From contig NZ_VWWJ01000003.1 in NCBI RefSeq assembly GCF_011753055.1, forward strand, positions 310,001 to 374,000: DNA of 64,000 bases, written 5' to 3'. The position numbers and the translations under genes are program-made. Numbering within the stretch: position 1 is the stretch's first letter; every line of letters starts with the position of its first letter. A model generated the notes under the pieces. It saw only the letters and a list, made by a program, of their open reading frames with translations. It made no database searches and was not told the DNA's origin. Below, piece by piece: positions 48,908 to 57,398 of this stretch. This DNA comes from Burkholderia sp. Ax-1719 (GTDB lineage Bacteria > Pseudomonadota > Gammaproteobacteria > Burkholderiales > Burkholderiaceae).

Positions 48908-50002
48908 ATGAACAACCCACTGCACACGAGCCGCATCAGCGCCGAACCCTGGGGCGCGCTGCCAGGCGGCGATGCCTGTCGGCTCTACACGCTGCGCAAC
49001 GCGCAGGACATGAAACTGACGATCAGCGATCTCGGCGCGACGCTGGTTGCCTGGCATGCGCCCGACCGCGCGGGCCGGCTCGCCGATATCCTCCTCGGCC
49101 ACGACACGCCCGCCGGCTACATGAACGCCACGACCTATATGGGCGGCCTGATCGGGCGCTGGGCCAACCGCATCGCCGATGCGCGCTTCACGCTCGACGG
49201 TATCGAACACACGCTCGATCGAAACGAGAATGGCAATCTGCTGCATGGCGGCGCGAACGGCTTTCATCGCGCGCTCTGGCAAGTCGAGGAAGATCGCGGC
49301 GCGCTGCTGATGCGCCTGGATTCGCCCGAAGGCGACGGCGGCTTTCCGGGCAACGTGAGCGTGCAGGTGCGCTATGCGCTCGACGACGACGGCACCCTCA
49401 CGATCGCCTATGAAGCCGTGACGGACGCACCCACCGCGCTCAACCTCACGAGCCACGGCTATTTCAACCTGAGCGGCGAGCCGGGCGCGGACATTCGCGG
49501 CCATATCCTGACGATCGACGCGGACGCCTTTCTCGAAGTCGACGAGCGGATGATCCCCATCGGCATGGCCGACGTTTCGGGCAGCGCCTTCGACTTCCGG
49601 CATGGCGCGCCGCTGGGCGCGCGGCTCGACTGGCCTGATGCGCAACTCGCGCGTGCGCGCGGCATCGATCATTGCTACGTGCTGCGCGGCGGCGAACAGG
49701 CGCAACAGGCGGGCGGGCCGCGTGCGCTGCGCCAGGTGGCGAGCGTGTACGAGCCGGGCAGCGGTCGCGAACTCACGGTCGCGACCGATCAGCGCGGGCT
49801 GCAGTGCTATACGGGGAATTATCTGGAGGGCCAGCCGGGACGCCACGGCGCGCCGTGCGTGAAGCATGCGGGGCTGTGCCTCGAAGCGGGCGGCTTCCCG
49901 AACCAGATCAATATGGCGTCGCCGGATTGCGACGACGCCGTGTTGCGCCCCGGCGGCACTTACCGCCAGGTCACGCAATACAAGGTGGGCGTGAAGCCGT
50001 GA
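48908..50002 (+). CDS. Aldose 1-epimerase (mutarotase)
   Basis: 364 residues from ATG 48908; the in-frame ATG at 48872 overlapping the xylR stop (TGATG) would add 12 residues and couple translation. GalM-type beta-sandwich: DLGATLVAWHAPDR, GRWANRIADARFTLDG (Asn/Arg substrate residues), NLLHGGANGFHRALW (first His), TSHGYFNLSG (catalytic His), DHCYVLRG and LEAGGFPNQIN with the catalytic Glu. Interconverts alpha and beta anomers of sugars such as xylose before isomerisation. Context ties it to the xyl locus. Confidence 0.9.
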   Translation: MNNPLHTSRISAEPWGALPGGDACRLYTLRNAQDMKLTISDLGATLVAWHAPDRAGRLADILLGHDTPAGYMNATTYMGGLIGRWANRIADARFTLDGIEHTLDRNENGNLLHGGANGFHRALWQVEEDRGALLMRLDSPEGDGGFPGNVSVQVRYALDDDGTLTIAYEAVTDAPTALNLTSHGYFNLSGEPGADIRGHILTIDADAFLEVDERMIPIGMADVSGSAFDFRHGAPLGARLDWPDAQLARARGIDHCYVLRGGEQAQQAGGPRALRQVASVYEPGSGRELTVATDQRGLQCYTGNYLEGQPGRHGAPCVKHAGLCLEAGGFPNQINMASPDCDDAVLRPGGTYRQVTQYKVGVKP

Positions 50003-50003
50003 T

Positions 50004-50864
50004 TTACGAGACTTTGTCGTACTGATAGACGCCGCGGCCCGTCTTGCGACCCAGTTGCCCCGCCGAAACCATCTCGCGCAGCAGCGGGCAAGCACGATAT
50101 TTCGAATCGCCGAAGTCTTTCAGGAACACGTCCATCACCGAAAGACACACGTCCAGACCGATCAGATCCGCGAGGGCCAGCGGTCCGATCGGGTGGTTCG
50201 CGCCCAGCTTCATGCCGGCGTCGATTTCCTCGGCGCTTGCCACGCCTTCGGCCAGCACGAAGAAGGCCTCGTTGATCATCGGCACGAGAATGCGGTTGAC
50301 GACGAAACCCGGCGCGTTCTTCACGCCAATCGGCGTCTTGTCGAGACGCTGGGCGAGTTCGCGTACGGCGTCGGCGACATCGGCGCGCGTCTGCAGGCCG
50401 CGGATTACCTCGACGAGCGGCATCATCGGCACCGGGTTGAAGAAGTGCATGCCGATAAAGCGCGACGGATCGGCGAGCGTGGTGGCCAGCGCCGTGATCG
50501 AAATCGACGAAGTGTTCGACGCGATGATCGCGTCGGCGCGCGCGGCGGCCTCGATCTGCTTGAGGATGCGCGTCTTGAGCTCGACGTTTTCGGTGGCTGC
50601 CTCGATCACCAGATCGGCGCTCGCCAGACGCGCGTAGTCCGTCGAGGTTTCGATGCGCGCGAGCGCCGCGTCGCGCGCAGCGGCGTCGAGCTTGCCCTTC
50701 GAGACCAGCCGCTCCAGGCTGTGCTTGAGCGTTGCCACGCCGCGCTCCAGCGCCGCATCCGTGACGTCGATCATCACCGCCTTCAGACCCGACACCGCCA
50801 CCGCCTGCGCGATGCCGTTGCCCATGGTGCCCGCTCCCACGAGCCCAACCGTTTCGATTGCCAT
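50004..50864 (-). CDS. 3-hydroxybutyryl-CoA dehydrogenase
   Basis: 286 residues. NAD-binding GLVGAGTMGNGIAQ at 7-20; catalytic His-Glu context IGMHFFNPVPMMPLVEVIRG near 138-157; NAPGFVVNRILVPMINEA near 183 and the C-terminal helical dimer domain (GRKTGRGVYQYD). Length and sequence match the short PaaH/Hbd type rather than fused FadB. Acts on (S)-3-hydroxybutyryl-CoA in fatty acid, butanoate or PHB metabolism. GAGGAG ribosome binding site. Converges on the epimerase gene with 1 bp between stops. Confidence 0.92.
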   Translation of the reverse strand: MAIETVGLVGAGTMGNGIAQAVAVSGLKAVMIDVTDAALERGVATLKHSLERLVSKGKLDAAARDAALARIETSTDYARLASADLVIEAATENVELKTRILKQIEAAARADAIIASNTSSISITALATTLADPSRFIGMHFFNPVPMMPLVEVIRGLQTRADVADAVRELAQRLDKTPIGVKNAPGFVVNRILVPMINEAFFVLAEGVASAEEIDAGMKLGANHPIGPLALADLIGLDVCLSVMDVFLKDFGDSKYRACPLLREMVSAGQLGRKTGRGVYQYDKVS

Positions 50865-51034
50865 GCCTTGCTCCTCACTCCTTTATCTGCGACGCCGGTA
50901 CATCGTCTATGGAAATCCGGTGATGCGGTGCGCGTGGTGCACTGCATCATAAGCAGAGAGTGTAGCGGGTTGCGTGGCGGGAGGGGTACCGGCGCGGCGG
51001 GGGGGCATCGGCGTGCCGGCCCCCAACGCATTGC

Positions 51035-51601
51035 CTAGAAGTTGTACTGAATGTAGATCTGGCTGAAGTTGAGGCCGGGGTTAGGCGTCTTGATGTCGGC
51101 GTTGGAGATGTGCTGGAAGCGAAAGCCGGCCTGATAGTTCTGATGCTCGCCGAACTGCGCGCCCACGCCCACCATATCCGCGAACTGAAACGCGGAAGAC
51201 ATGGTGCGATCCGGCGTAAGCTCGACGTGCGTCAGCAGGCGTACGCCCACGCCCGCCTCGATAAATGGCCGGATCCAGCCCGAGTCCTTGATAAACCGGA
51301 AAACCGGCGTCACGCCGAATTCCCAGATACTCGGCTGCGTGGCGGCTCGTTCGTCCAGCTTCCAGTAGGCGGCGTGAAACTCCCCCACCACCGTGAAATG
51401 GAAACCTGCGATGTGCCACCACTGCAGGCCGGGATCCCAAACGAGGCCGAAATCGAGCTTCTTCACGTCATGATCCGCAACGCCCGCGCCCAACTGGATG
51501 CCGAACTGGTCGGCGTGCGCCGCTGCAGCGCCGAAGGCGAGCGCCGCCGCGCAGGCACAACGGGTCAACCGGGCCTGCCAGGCCCATTGTCTTTCTGTCA
51601 T
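51035..51601 (-). CDS. PagL-like lipid A 3-O-deacylase family protein
   Basis: 188 residues from ATG 51601; signal peptide ending AAAAHA. The mature part is an eight-strand outer-membrane barrel: alternating hydrophobic strands and the terminal IYIQYNF with C-terminal Phe. The family active-site segment is visible as RFQHISNADIKTPNPGLN with His and Ser in HxS. The third residue of the P. aeruginosa PagL triad, Glu 14 positions after His, aligns to Asn here, so activity is uncertain. Such enzymes remove the 3-position acyl chain of lipid A. Confidence 0.8.
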   Translation of the reverse strand: MTERQWAWQARLTRCACAAALAFGAAAAHADQFGIQLGAGVADHDVKKLDFGLVWDPGLQWWHIAGFHFTVVGEFHAAYWKLDERAATQPSIWEFGVTPVFRFIKDSGWIRPFIEAGVGVRLLTHVELTPDRTMSSAFQFADMVGVGAQFGEHQNYQAGFRFQHISNADIKTPNPGLNFSQIYIQYNF

Positions 51602-51900
51602 GAACATCCCCGAAAAGGAACGACACTTCACGACGCGGCCGTTTGACGGCCTGCTCTCCCTTGCTGCGGGTTCTGCTCCCTGCCCGATTCACTGACAGCG
51701 GTTTGCAAATCAATAATGCGATGTGTCGCCAAGTGTAGACGCGATTTAACAAGTGCGCTTGTACGCCCGCCCACGCTCAGGCCCACCCAGCAAGGCTGAA
51801 GCTGACTTAAAGCTTTCAACGGATGGCGCGTGCAACGCAGCAGCGAGCGTGCCTGGAAGACGCGGGCAAACATGAAATTGCATGCCCGGAGAGGAAACAT

Positions 51901-51930
51901 CGTTGCGCGCACATCGATGTGCGCGCAACG
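51901..51930 (-). terminator. Perfect 30-bp inverted repeat, probable terminator of the EamA gene
   Basis: CGTTGCGCGCACATC followed immediately by its reverse complement, 38 bp past the stop of the leftward EamA gene. The T-tract after it is poor (GATGTTTCC), so termination may be partial. Confidence 0.6.
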
Positions 51931-51968
51931 ATTTATGAGGAAATGAAGCGAGGCTCTACCGCATTGCT

Positions 51969-52907
51969 TTACTGTTTCGCGCCAGCGCGATCGGCACGCG
52001 GACCGAAACCTGGCAGACGCTTGATGAAGCCGGTTGCAAGCATGGTGCCGACGAGAATCGTGCAGCAGGCCTCGGCCATGCCAATCGATACGCGTTCGCC
52101 CAGGAACAACGCGCCCCACAGGATGCCGAAAATCGGAATCACGAAGGTCACGGTGATGGTGCGAGCCGGGCCGATCGCCGCGATCAGGCGGAAAAACATC
52201 AGATAGGCGATGCCGGTGCAGACCACGCCGAGTGCAATGGCCGCGCCATACGCGTGCAGCGACACCGCAGCGTGCGGCCACGTGACGACCGCGAACGGCG
52301 CGAGCACGATGGCGGCAGCGGTCATCGTGCCGGCCGCGACGGTGAGCGGATCGACGCCGGTCAGATGGCGCTTGGTCATGCTCGCGGCCACGCCATAGAG
52401 CGCCGACGCCACCAATGCGGCAAGCGCTGCCAGCAAGGTCGCGGACGTGCTCGCGCCGTCACCCGCACGCGTGGCGATCTGATCCCAGACCAAGGCCAGC
52501 ACGCCCAGGAAGCCGATCACCAGACCGACTACGCGCGGGCCGCTCAACTTGTCCTTGAGCCAGACATAGGCGACCACGGCGCCGAACAAAGGCGTGGTCG
52601 CGTTGATCACGGACGTCACGCCCGCGGAAAGCGTGAGTTCGGCCCACGCAAACAGACAGAACGGCGCCGCCGAATTGAGGATGCCGACCACCAGCAGCGG
52701 CCAGGCGCGCTCACGCAGCGTGGCCAGTGCTTCGCGCGGCGGGCGGCGCGAGAACAGGACGATCAGCAGAAACAGCGCGCCGATACCGATGCGCAGCGCC
52801 ATCAAAGGCGCCACGCCGAGATCGACCACACCGACGCGGATAAAAAGAAACGAGCTGCCCCATAGGGACGCGAGAAAAACGAGCTGAGCGAGTTGGATCG
52901 GATTCAT
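51969..52907 (-). CDS. EamA/DMT-family transporter
   Basis: 312 residues, ten membrane helices in two repeats. LWGSSFLFIRVGVVDLGVAPL opens repeat 1, INATTPLFGAVVAYVWLKDKLS closes it; repeat 2 ends with FVIPIFGILWGALFLGERVS. Ten-helix drug/metabolite exporter of unknown substrate. ATG 52907 (MNPIQLAQLVFLASLWG) places helix 1 at the N-terminus; the longer frame is not supported. Confidence 0.87.
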   Translation of the reverse strand: MNPIQLAQLVFLASLWGSSFLFIRVGVVDLGVAPLMALRIGIGALFLLIVLFSRRPPREALATLRERAWPLLVVGILNSAAPFCLFAWAELTLSAGVTSVINATTPLFGAVVAYVWLKDKLSGPRVVGLVIGFLGVLALVWDQIATRAGDGASTSATLLAALAALVASALYGVAASMTKRHLTGVDPLTVAAGTMTAAAIVLAPFAVVTWPHAAVSLHAYGAAIALGVVCTGIAYLMFFRLIAAIGPARTITVTFVIPIFGILWGALFLGERVSIGMAEACCTILVGTMLATGFIKRLPGFGPRADRAGAKQ

Positions 52908-53403
52908 GGGGATGGCGCGGGCGTGCGCTCTGTTATGCCGGTTTTGCCTTGTTCTTTTCGCGCCTGATGCTGTCTGGCCGAGGCGTCCGGGCATGCCCGC
53001 ATCTGCCGAAAGACAGAATGCGCAAGACCCGCATGCTGCCGCCATAACGGCGCCATGCGGAACGTGACAGAAACACCGGCGGAATTGCGCTAATCGTAAG
53101 GTGCGCGGCGCATCTCTCCTAGCGAATGATTCTCATCGATATGTGAGAAAAACTAACAGCCGGATCTTGCGGAGTCATTCGGGGCTTACGTGACGCTAAC
53201 CCCATGAATTCAAAGCGTTAACAACTGTTACGCAGGCCCGGCGCTGTGTGTACAAGCCCACATAACGGGCCCCATGGGCGGTGTAGATTGAGGCCTCGGC
53301 GGCCCTCCCGGCCTGCCGCTCACCGGTTGCCGGTCTACTTCTCGCCCCGTCCGCGGCAGATGCCCGGGCGTATTCGCCGGCGCCGCGTCCAAGGAGAATC
53401 GAG
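52908..53403. other. Intergenic region with a possible Fur-like site
   Basis: About 495 bp between divergent genes. AATGATTCTCAT at about 53125-53136 resembles half of a Fur box; no gene in the region. The Fur reading is a weak guess from motif resemblance. Confidence 0.3.
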
Positions 53404-53772
53404 ATGAAGACCCGGCTTGCCACCCTGCTCCTGCTGCCCGCTGCAATTGCCTTCGCTCAAGGCAGCGGCTTTCCCTCCGATGCCACCACGCCCAGCGCCG
53501 CCGATATCCAGCAGCATCTGAGTGGCAAGGCATTCGACATCAAACTCGCCGACGGCAGCATGTGGCACGTGCAGTACGACGGCAGCGGCAACTACGACTT
53601 CAAATCGAGCAAGGGATTCGCCGATCACGGCGACTGGCAGGCGCAGGACGGGAAGGTTTGCAGCAAAGGCAGCAAGATTCCCTATTCGTGCAACGACGTG
53701 CGTATGAAGGGCAACGATTTGTACCTCAAGCGCGATAGCGGTGAGGTGGTGGAGTTTGTTGAGGCGCGGTGA
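53404..53772 (+). CDS. Small secreted hypothetical protein
   Basis: 122 residues; signal peptide MKTRLATLLLLPAAIAFAQG cleaving near residue 18. The mature part is mostly beta-like (LSGKAFDIKLADGSMWHVQYDGSGNYDFKSS...) with two Cys (KVCSKGSK, YSCNDVR) placed for one disulfide. It resembles small periplasmic proteins with a repeated W/G-rich sheet, but I do not recognise a named family. Strong AAGGAGA ribosome binding site. Single gene. Confidence 0.75.
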   Translation: MKTRLATLLLLPAAIAFAQGSGFPSDATTPSAADIQQHLSGKAFDIKLADGSMWHVQYDGSGNYDFKSSKGFADHGDWQAQDGKVCSKGSKIPYSCNDVRMKGNDLYLKRDSGEVVEFVEAR

Positions 53773-53918
53773 GGTTACCTGGGGCGAATGATCGCGATGG
53801 TGTCTAGTGGCTAGCGCCGTCGCGGAATTTACGCTCCATCAACCTCCTGCAGGCGGCGCGTCTGACACAGTTAAGAGCTTGATCCAGTTCAGGATGCGCC
53901 CCTATGTATTGCTGTAGC

Positions 53919-53940
53919 GTAGTAACAAATTTGTTACTAC
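53919..53940. promoter_or_regulatory. Perfect 22-bp palindrome, operator of the toxin-antitoxin operon
   Basis: GTAGTAACAAA followed directly by its reverse complement TTTGTTACTAC. It ends 6 bp before the toxin ATG. A possible promoter TTGATC-18 bp-TATGTA (53879-53908) lies just upstream, so binding of the antitoxin helix-turn-helix here would block transcription. Binding is inferred. Confidence 0.75.
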
Positions 53941-53946
53941 AATACC

Positions 53947-54279
53947 ATGCGATACGAGATCGACTTCTATAGCGAGCGAGTGGAATGCAGTATCGCTGCA
54001 CTGCCCAAAATGCTCGCAGTTCGCTTCATCGCACTCGCGGAACGAATGGAGCAGCACGGTCCAAACCTTGGCGAGCCGCACACGAAATCACTGGGCGGCG
54101 GCCTATTCGAACTTCGACTCAAAAGTGCGGAGGGCATCGCCCGGGTGTTCTATTGCGCGATTGTCGATCGACGCATCGTGATGCTTCACTGCTTCGTCAA
54201 GAAGACGCAGCAGATTCCGAGCAAAGAGTTGGAGATCGCCCGAAAGCGACTGCTGGAGATGAAAAATGGGAACGTTTAA
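53947..54279 (+). CDS. RelE/ParE-superfamily toxin (HigB/Gp49-like)
   Basis: 110 residues, toxin gene first as in higBA operons. Fits the phage-derived Gp49-like HigB family: FYSERVECSIAALP, LGEPHTKSLGGGLFELRLKSAEGIARVFYC with the usual LKxL-GLxELR core near 50-70, and VMLHCFVKKTQQIPSKELEIARKR near the C-terminus. Family members are ribosome-dependent mRNA endonucleases. Overlaps the antitoxin gene by 14 nt. Confidence 0.88.
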   Translation: MRYEIDFYSERVECSIAALPKMLAVRFIALAERMEQHGPNLGEPHTKSLGGGLFELRLKSAEGIARVFYCAIVDRRIVMLHCFVKKTQQIPSKELEIARKRLLEMKNGNV

Positions 54280-54553
54280 ACAGATGCGCGAGCGCGTTCT
54301 CGCCGATCCCGAAGCGCGCGCGGAATATGAACGCCTGAACCGTGAGGAATTTGCCTTATTGGACCAGATGCTTGCCGCGCGCCGTGAAGCAGGCTTAAGC
54401 CAGGCAGACGTGGCCCATCGAATGGGAACGAAGGCCCCCGCCGTTACAAGGCTTGAACGCGCGCTAGCGTCGGGCGAACACTCGCCATCCATCGATACAT
54501 TGCGTCGCTACGCGGCAGCGTGCGGTAAATCGCTGCGAATTTCCATCGTCTGA
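54266..54553 (+). CDS. XRE-family antitoxin (HigA-like)
   Basis: 95 residues with a Cro/C1 helix-turn-helix at about 38-90: ARREAGLSQADVAHRMGTKAPAVTRLERAL and SIDTLRRYAAACGKSLRISI. Preceding residues (LADPEARAEYERLNREEFALLDQML) match the N-terminal helix of HigA-type antitoxins. It is expected to neutralise the toxin and to repress the operon through the upstream palindrome. Starts inside the toxin gene. Confidence 0.9.
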   Translation: MGTFKQMRERVLADPEARAEYERLNREEFALLDQMLAARREAGLSQADVAHRMGTKAPAVTRLERALASGEHSPSIDTLRRYAAACGKSLRISIV

Positions 54554-54604
54554 ATTGAGCCGTACGAGCGAATTGAGATCGTGCGCTTTCGCTCGCCACC
54601 AATG

Positions 54605-54637
54605 AAAAAACCCGCACGGTTTTAACACCGTGCGGGT
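54605..54637 (-). terminator. Displaced original terminator of tRNA-Pro
   Basis: Eleven-pair stem ACCCGCACGGT / ACCGTGCGGGT with a six-base loop; on the minus strand it is followed by six T. It stands right after the partial tRNA-Pro copy, so before the island inserted it would have terminated the tRNA gene. It now also ends the toxin-antitoxin region. Confidence 0.8.
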
Positions 54638-54645
54638 TCTGACTT

Positions 54646-54691
54646 CTGGTCGGGGCGAGAGGATTTGAACCTCCTACCACCTGCACCCCAT
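54646..54691. other. attL: 46-bp partial copy of the tRNA-Pro 3' end
   Basis: Identical to 60449-60494 except one base (T at 54675 against G at 60478). It holds the T-arm, acceptor 3' strand and CCA of tRNA-Pro but no 5' half, so it is not a working tRNA. It marks the left boundary of the integrated element. Confidence 0.88.
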
Positions 54692-54820
54692 AAAGGCAAC
54701 TCGCACTCTTTCCGAATCCAGTATACACTGCCCCGCTCTGGGAAATCCTTGTCAGACGGGGATTTGAGCCGTATTCGCACTCTGGCTCAGTCTGCCCCCA
54801 TCTAAGCCAAACCAAAGATT

Positions 54821-54854
54821 TTCCGGTAACCAGACGGTAACGGGACGGTAACGG
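54821..54854 (+). repeat. Left arm-type repeats before the integrase gene
   Basis: TTCCGGTAACCA followed by two tandem GACGGTAACGG units (54833-54843 and 54844-54854), ending 7 bp before the integrase ATG. The first 23 bp recur exactly at 60372-60394, near the other end of the element. Such paired repeats flanking the core are expected for integrase arm-binding sites; their place before int suggests autoregulation as well. Function is inferred. Confidence 0.65.
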
Positions 54855-54861
54855 AGAAAAC

Positions 54862-56208
54862 ATGGGAAAGCTGACGGTGCGCGCCATCGAGAGCTTCAAA
54901 CCGGCGGAGAAGCCGTATCACAAACCTGATGGTGACGGCCTACGGCTTCGCATCGCCACTGACGGCACAAAATCCTGGCAAGTCAAATATACAGCCAACG
55001 GAAAGGAAACGACTATCACTCTCCCGCGCCGATACGGGCAACGGACGGATGACGGCCATCTCTCACTTGAGGATGCTCGTATTAAAGCTGCGGGAATTCG
55101 TGCCCTCGCCCGAAGCGGCACGGACTATCAGCAAAAGATCGCAGACGACCGGGCCGCCGAAGAGCGAGCAAGGCAACGCGAGCGCGACGAACAAGAGGTA
55201 CGCAATCGCCGCAAAACCGTCCGCCAACTGTTCGAGCAATGGGCGACTGCCGAACTGTCGAACCGGAAGGACGGCGGAGCAGAAACGAAGCGGGGTCTCG
55301 AAAAGGACGTGCTGAGCGCGGTGGGTGACCGTCACGCCGACGACATCACGCGCGCCGACATCATGGCGATCCTCGACAAAGTGAAGGCTCGAAACGCGAA
55401 CCGGCTCGCAAACCGGCTGCTGGCTGAGATGCGGCAGATGTTCGGTTTTGGTGCTGTGCGGGAAATCGTCAATGTTGATCCTACCTACGGCATCAAGAAA
55501 CGGGACGTAGGCGGCAAGGATGCAGAGCGCGAACGCACGCTATCGGAAGATGAAATCAAGACGCTCCCGGCAATGCTTGAGGCAGCAAACCTGCTGGCCT
55601 CAACCAAGCACGCCGTCTGGATCATGCTTTCAACGCTCGCCCGAATTGGCGAACTCACGAACGCGCGAAAGGCCGACATCGACATCGACGCCGGAACATG
55701 GGTTATCCCTGCCGAGCATTCGAAGAACGGGAAGCCGCACACGGTCTACCTGAGCGAATTCGCAGGTCGCCACATGGGCGAACTCTTGGCGCTTTCGGAT
55801 GATCCAGTGTGGCTGCTTCCGGCACGCAACATCGATACCGATGAGCCATCACGTGCGGTTTGCTCGAAGTCGATCACTAAGCAGCTTCACGACCGGCAGC
55901 GCGGCAAGCAAAAGACAAATGGAACCGCTTTGACGACCGCCCTAACCCTTCCGGGCGGCGCGTGGACCCCACATGACCTCCGGCGCACTGGAGCAACCCT
56001 GATGGGCGAATTGGGCGTTCATGGCGACGTTATCGAGAAATGTCTGAATCACACGGAAGAAAACAAGATCAAGCGCACCTATCAGCGGGCGATCCGGCAA
56101 CAGGAACAGATCGACGCGTGGCAGAAGTTGAGTGACCGACTCGACCTGCTCACACGCAATGATGTTGATAACGTCGTTACGCTGGCGGGGCGTGCGGCGA
56201 ACGCATGA
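54862..56208 (+). CDS. int: Tyrosine recombinase (integrase)
   Basis: 448 residues. N-terminal arm-binding domain (about 1-100; DGLRLRIATDGTKSWQVKY), core-binding domain with Arg-rich helix (about 100-215), catalytic domain with the full set: Arg261 in ARIGELTNA, Lys288, His371-xx-Arg374 in HDLRRTGAT, His397 in LNHTEE and Tyr407 in RTYQRA. P4/DUF4102-type integrase that recombines at tRNA 3' ends. GGAG ribosome binding site. Its stop overlaps the next gene (ATGA). Expected to act on the 46-bp repeats. Confidence 0.95.
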   Translation: MGKLTVRAIESFKPAEKPYHKPDGDGLRLRIATDGTKSWQVKYTANGKETTITLPRRYGQRTDDGHLSLEDARIKAAGIRALARSGTDYQQKIADDRAAEERARQRERDEQEVRNRRKTVRQLFEQWATAELSNRKDGGAETKRGLEKDVLSAVGDRHADDITRADIMAILDKVKARNANRLANRLLAEMRQMFGFGAVREIVNVDPTYGIKKRDVGGKDAERERTLSEDEIKTLPAMLEAANLLASTKHAVWIMLSTLARIGELTNARKADIDIDAGTWVIPAEHSKNGKPHTVYLSEFAGRHMGELLALSDDPVWLLPARNIDTDEPSRAVCSKSITKQLHDRQRGKQKTNGTALTTALTLPGGAWTPHDLRRTGATLMGELGVHGDVIEKCLNHTEENKIKRTYQRAIRQQEQIDAWQKLSDRLDLLTRNDVDNVVTLAGRAANA

Positions 56209-56843
56209 GGATGATGCAGATGACGGAGATGGATAAAAGAACCAGAGCGGCGATTCTTGCAATGGATCCGGAAAATCTTGAACTCGGCTTCGATATCATG
56301 GATATCGAGAATGCATCACTTTCCCGTACCGACGACGCGGACGGCGATATCAAGACGAAGAGTCACCGCATTGTGCGTGAGAACTGTGCGGCGGTCCTGC
56401 GGGACGAACGTGTACCGGTGGAGTTCTGGAAATTTTTGGCGCGGGGAATGCTCGCCTATCTCGATGGTGAGCACAAGAGCATCGAATCCGCACTACGGCT
56501 CAACGGAAAGCACGGCAAGAAGCCCTTCACGCCCGATCAAGAAGCCAACGCTATCGATGCCTATTTAGCACACATGCGTTCGCTCCCGAGCGACCAAGCG
56601 ATGATCGAAGCGACGCCGCACGCCCTTAGCGCAGCATATGCGGCACTCTACGGGGAATCTCCGGCATGGCATCTCAAGAATCCAAACGAAGATGGGGAGC
56701 CAACCGTGAGGACTGTTAGAGATCGGCTGAGGAGACTTCGTCAACTTCTCCAGCAACACGGTTACCTGTGGCAACCAGACGATACCGAGCAGATTCACGC
56801 AATGAATCACGCGATTGAAGATTGCATCTTCAATCGTAAGTAG
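56205..56843 (+). CDS. Hypothetical protein of the island
   Basis: 212 residues, mainly helical and acidic at the N-terminus (MDPENLELGFDIMDIENA), with a basic helix TVRTVRDRLRRLRQLLQQHG near 175-190. Start codon overlaps the integrase stop, so it is co-translated with int. Not recognised; could be an accessory of recombination. A start at 56220 (MTEMDKRTR) is an alternative. Confidence 0.7.
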   Translation: MRMMQMTEMDKRTRAAILAMDPENLELGFDIMDIENASLSRTDDADGDIKTKSHRIVRENCAAVLRDERVPVEFWKFLARGMLAYLDGEHKSIESALRLNGKHGKKPFTPDQEANAIDAYLAHMRSLPSDQAMIEATPHALSAAYAALYGESPAWHLKNPNEDGEPTVRTVRDRLRRLRQLLQQHGYLWQPDDTEQIHAMNHAIEDCIFNRK

Positions 56844-56912
56844 CCAGATTGTGCCAATGGAATACTCCCATTCGATTCAGCCGAAGCCATCCCGGTATCG
56901 GCAATTCATCGA

Positions 56913-57173
56913 TTGAGAGCCAAATTGAACCCCTCCGAAGTAAGTCACAACAGGCGCGCCGCCACTCGTGCGGTCAAAATCCAACCGCGCGGCTTATCCG
57001 CTCGTCAAGCCGCCACGTATATCGGCATCGGCTACTCGACACTTTTCGAGTTGAGGAAAAGAGACTTAACGTTTCCTGTCGCCGTGCGGCTGTCAGCGAA
57101 CAGAGTCGCGTATATGCGCGATGAGCTCGACGCATGGCTCGATTCAAAGCGCGTCACGTCCAGCAATCACTGA
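56913..57173 (+). CDS. AlpA-type DNA-binding protein (putative excisionase)
   Basis: 86 residues from TTG 56913; the start is uncertain. AlpA/MerR-like winged helix at about 26-75: GLSARQAATYIGIGYSTLFELRK then VRLSANRVAYMRDELDAWLDSK. In phages and P4-like satellites AlpA-class proteins control integrase expression or act as directionality factor. The N-terminal 25 residues are basic. Its presence with the integrase supports a complete excision module. Confidence 0.8.
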   Translation: MRAKLNPSEVSHNRRAATRAVKIQPRGLSARQAATYIGIGYSTLFELRKRDLTFPVAVRLSANRVAYMRDELDAWLDSKRVTSSNH

Positions 57174-57191
57174 TCGAGCGAGCCGAGATTC

Positions 57192-57398
57192 ATGAATCCA
57201 GAAATCAAACGGCATTTCGACGCGACCGAAGAGCACTTGCTGGCGGCAATCGCTGAACTTGAGACGATTCCAGACTCGAACTTCAAATTCTTGGCACGAC
57301 AGATGCGCGAGAAAATGCTAGGGCGTCTTCACGCCGAATGGAATTGCTACGTAGCGAGATACGAGTCTATTCGCGCCATCGCAAGAAAGGCAGCATGA
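57192..57398 (+). CDS. Small hypothetical protein of the island
   Basis: 68 residues, helical and charged (MNPEIKRHFDATEEHLLAAI...). ATG overlaps nothing upstream (18 bp after the AlpA-type gene) and its stop overlaps the next start (ATGA), which supports it being translated. No recognised domain. Confidence 0.6.
   Translation: MNPEIKRHFDATEEHLLAAIAELETIPDSNFKFLARQMREKMLGRLHAEWNCYVARYESIRAIARKAA

Noticed and set aside
53121..53150. Fur box as a firm regulatory site
   Set aside because: Only about one half matches well; kept as a remark on the intergenic region, not as a site.
54646..54691. Second tRNA-Pro
   Set aside because: Only the 3' 46 bp exist; the 5' half is absent, so it is an attachment-site remnant.
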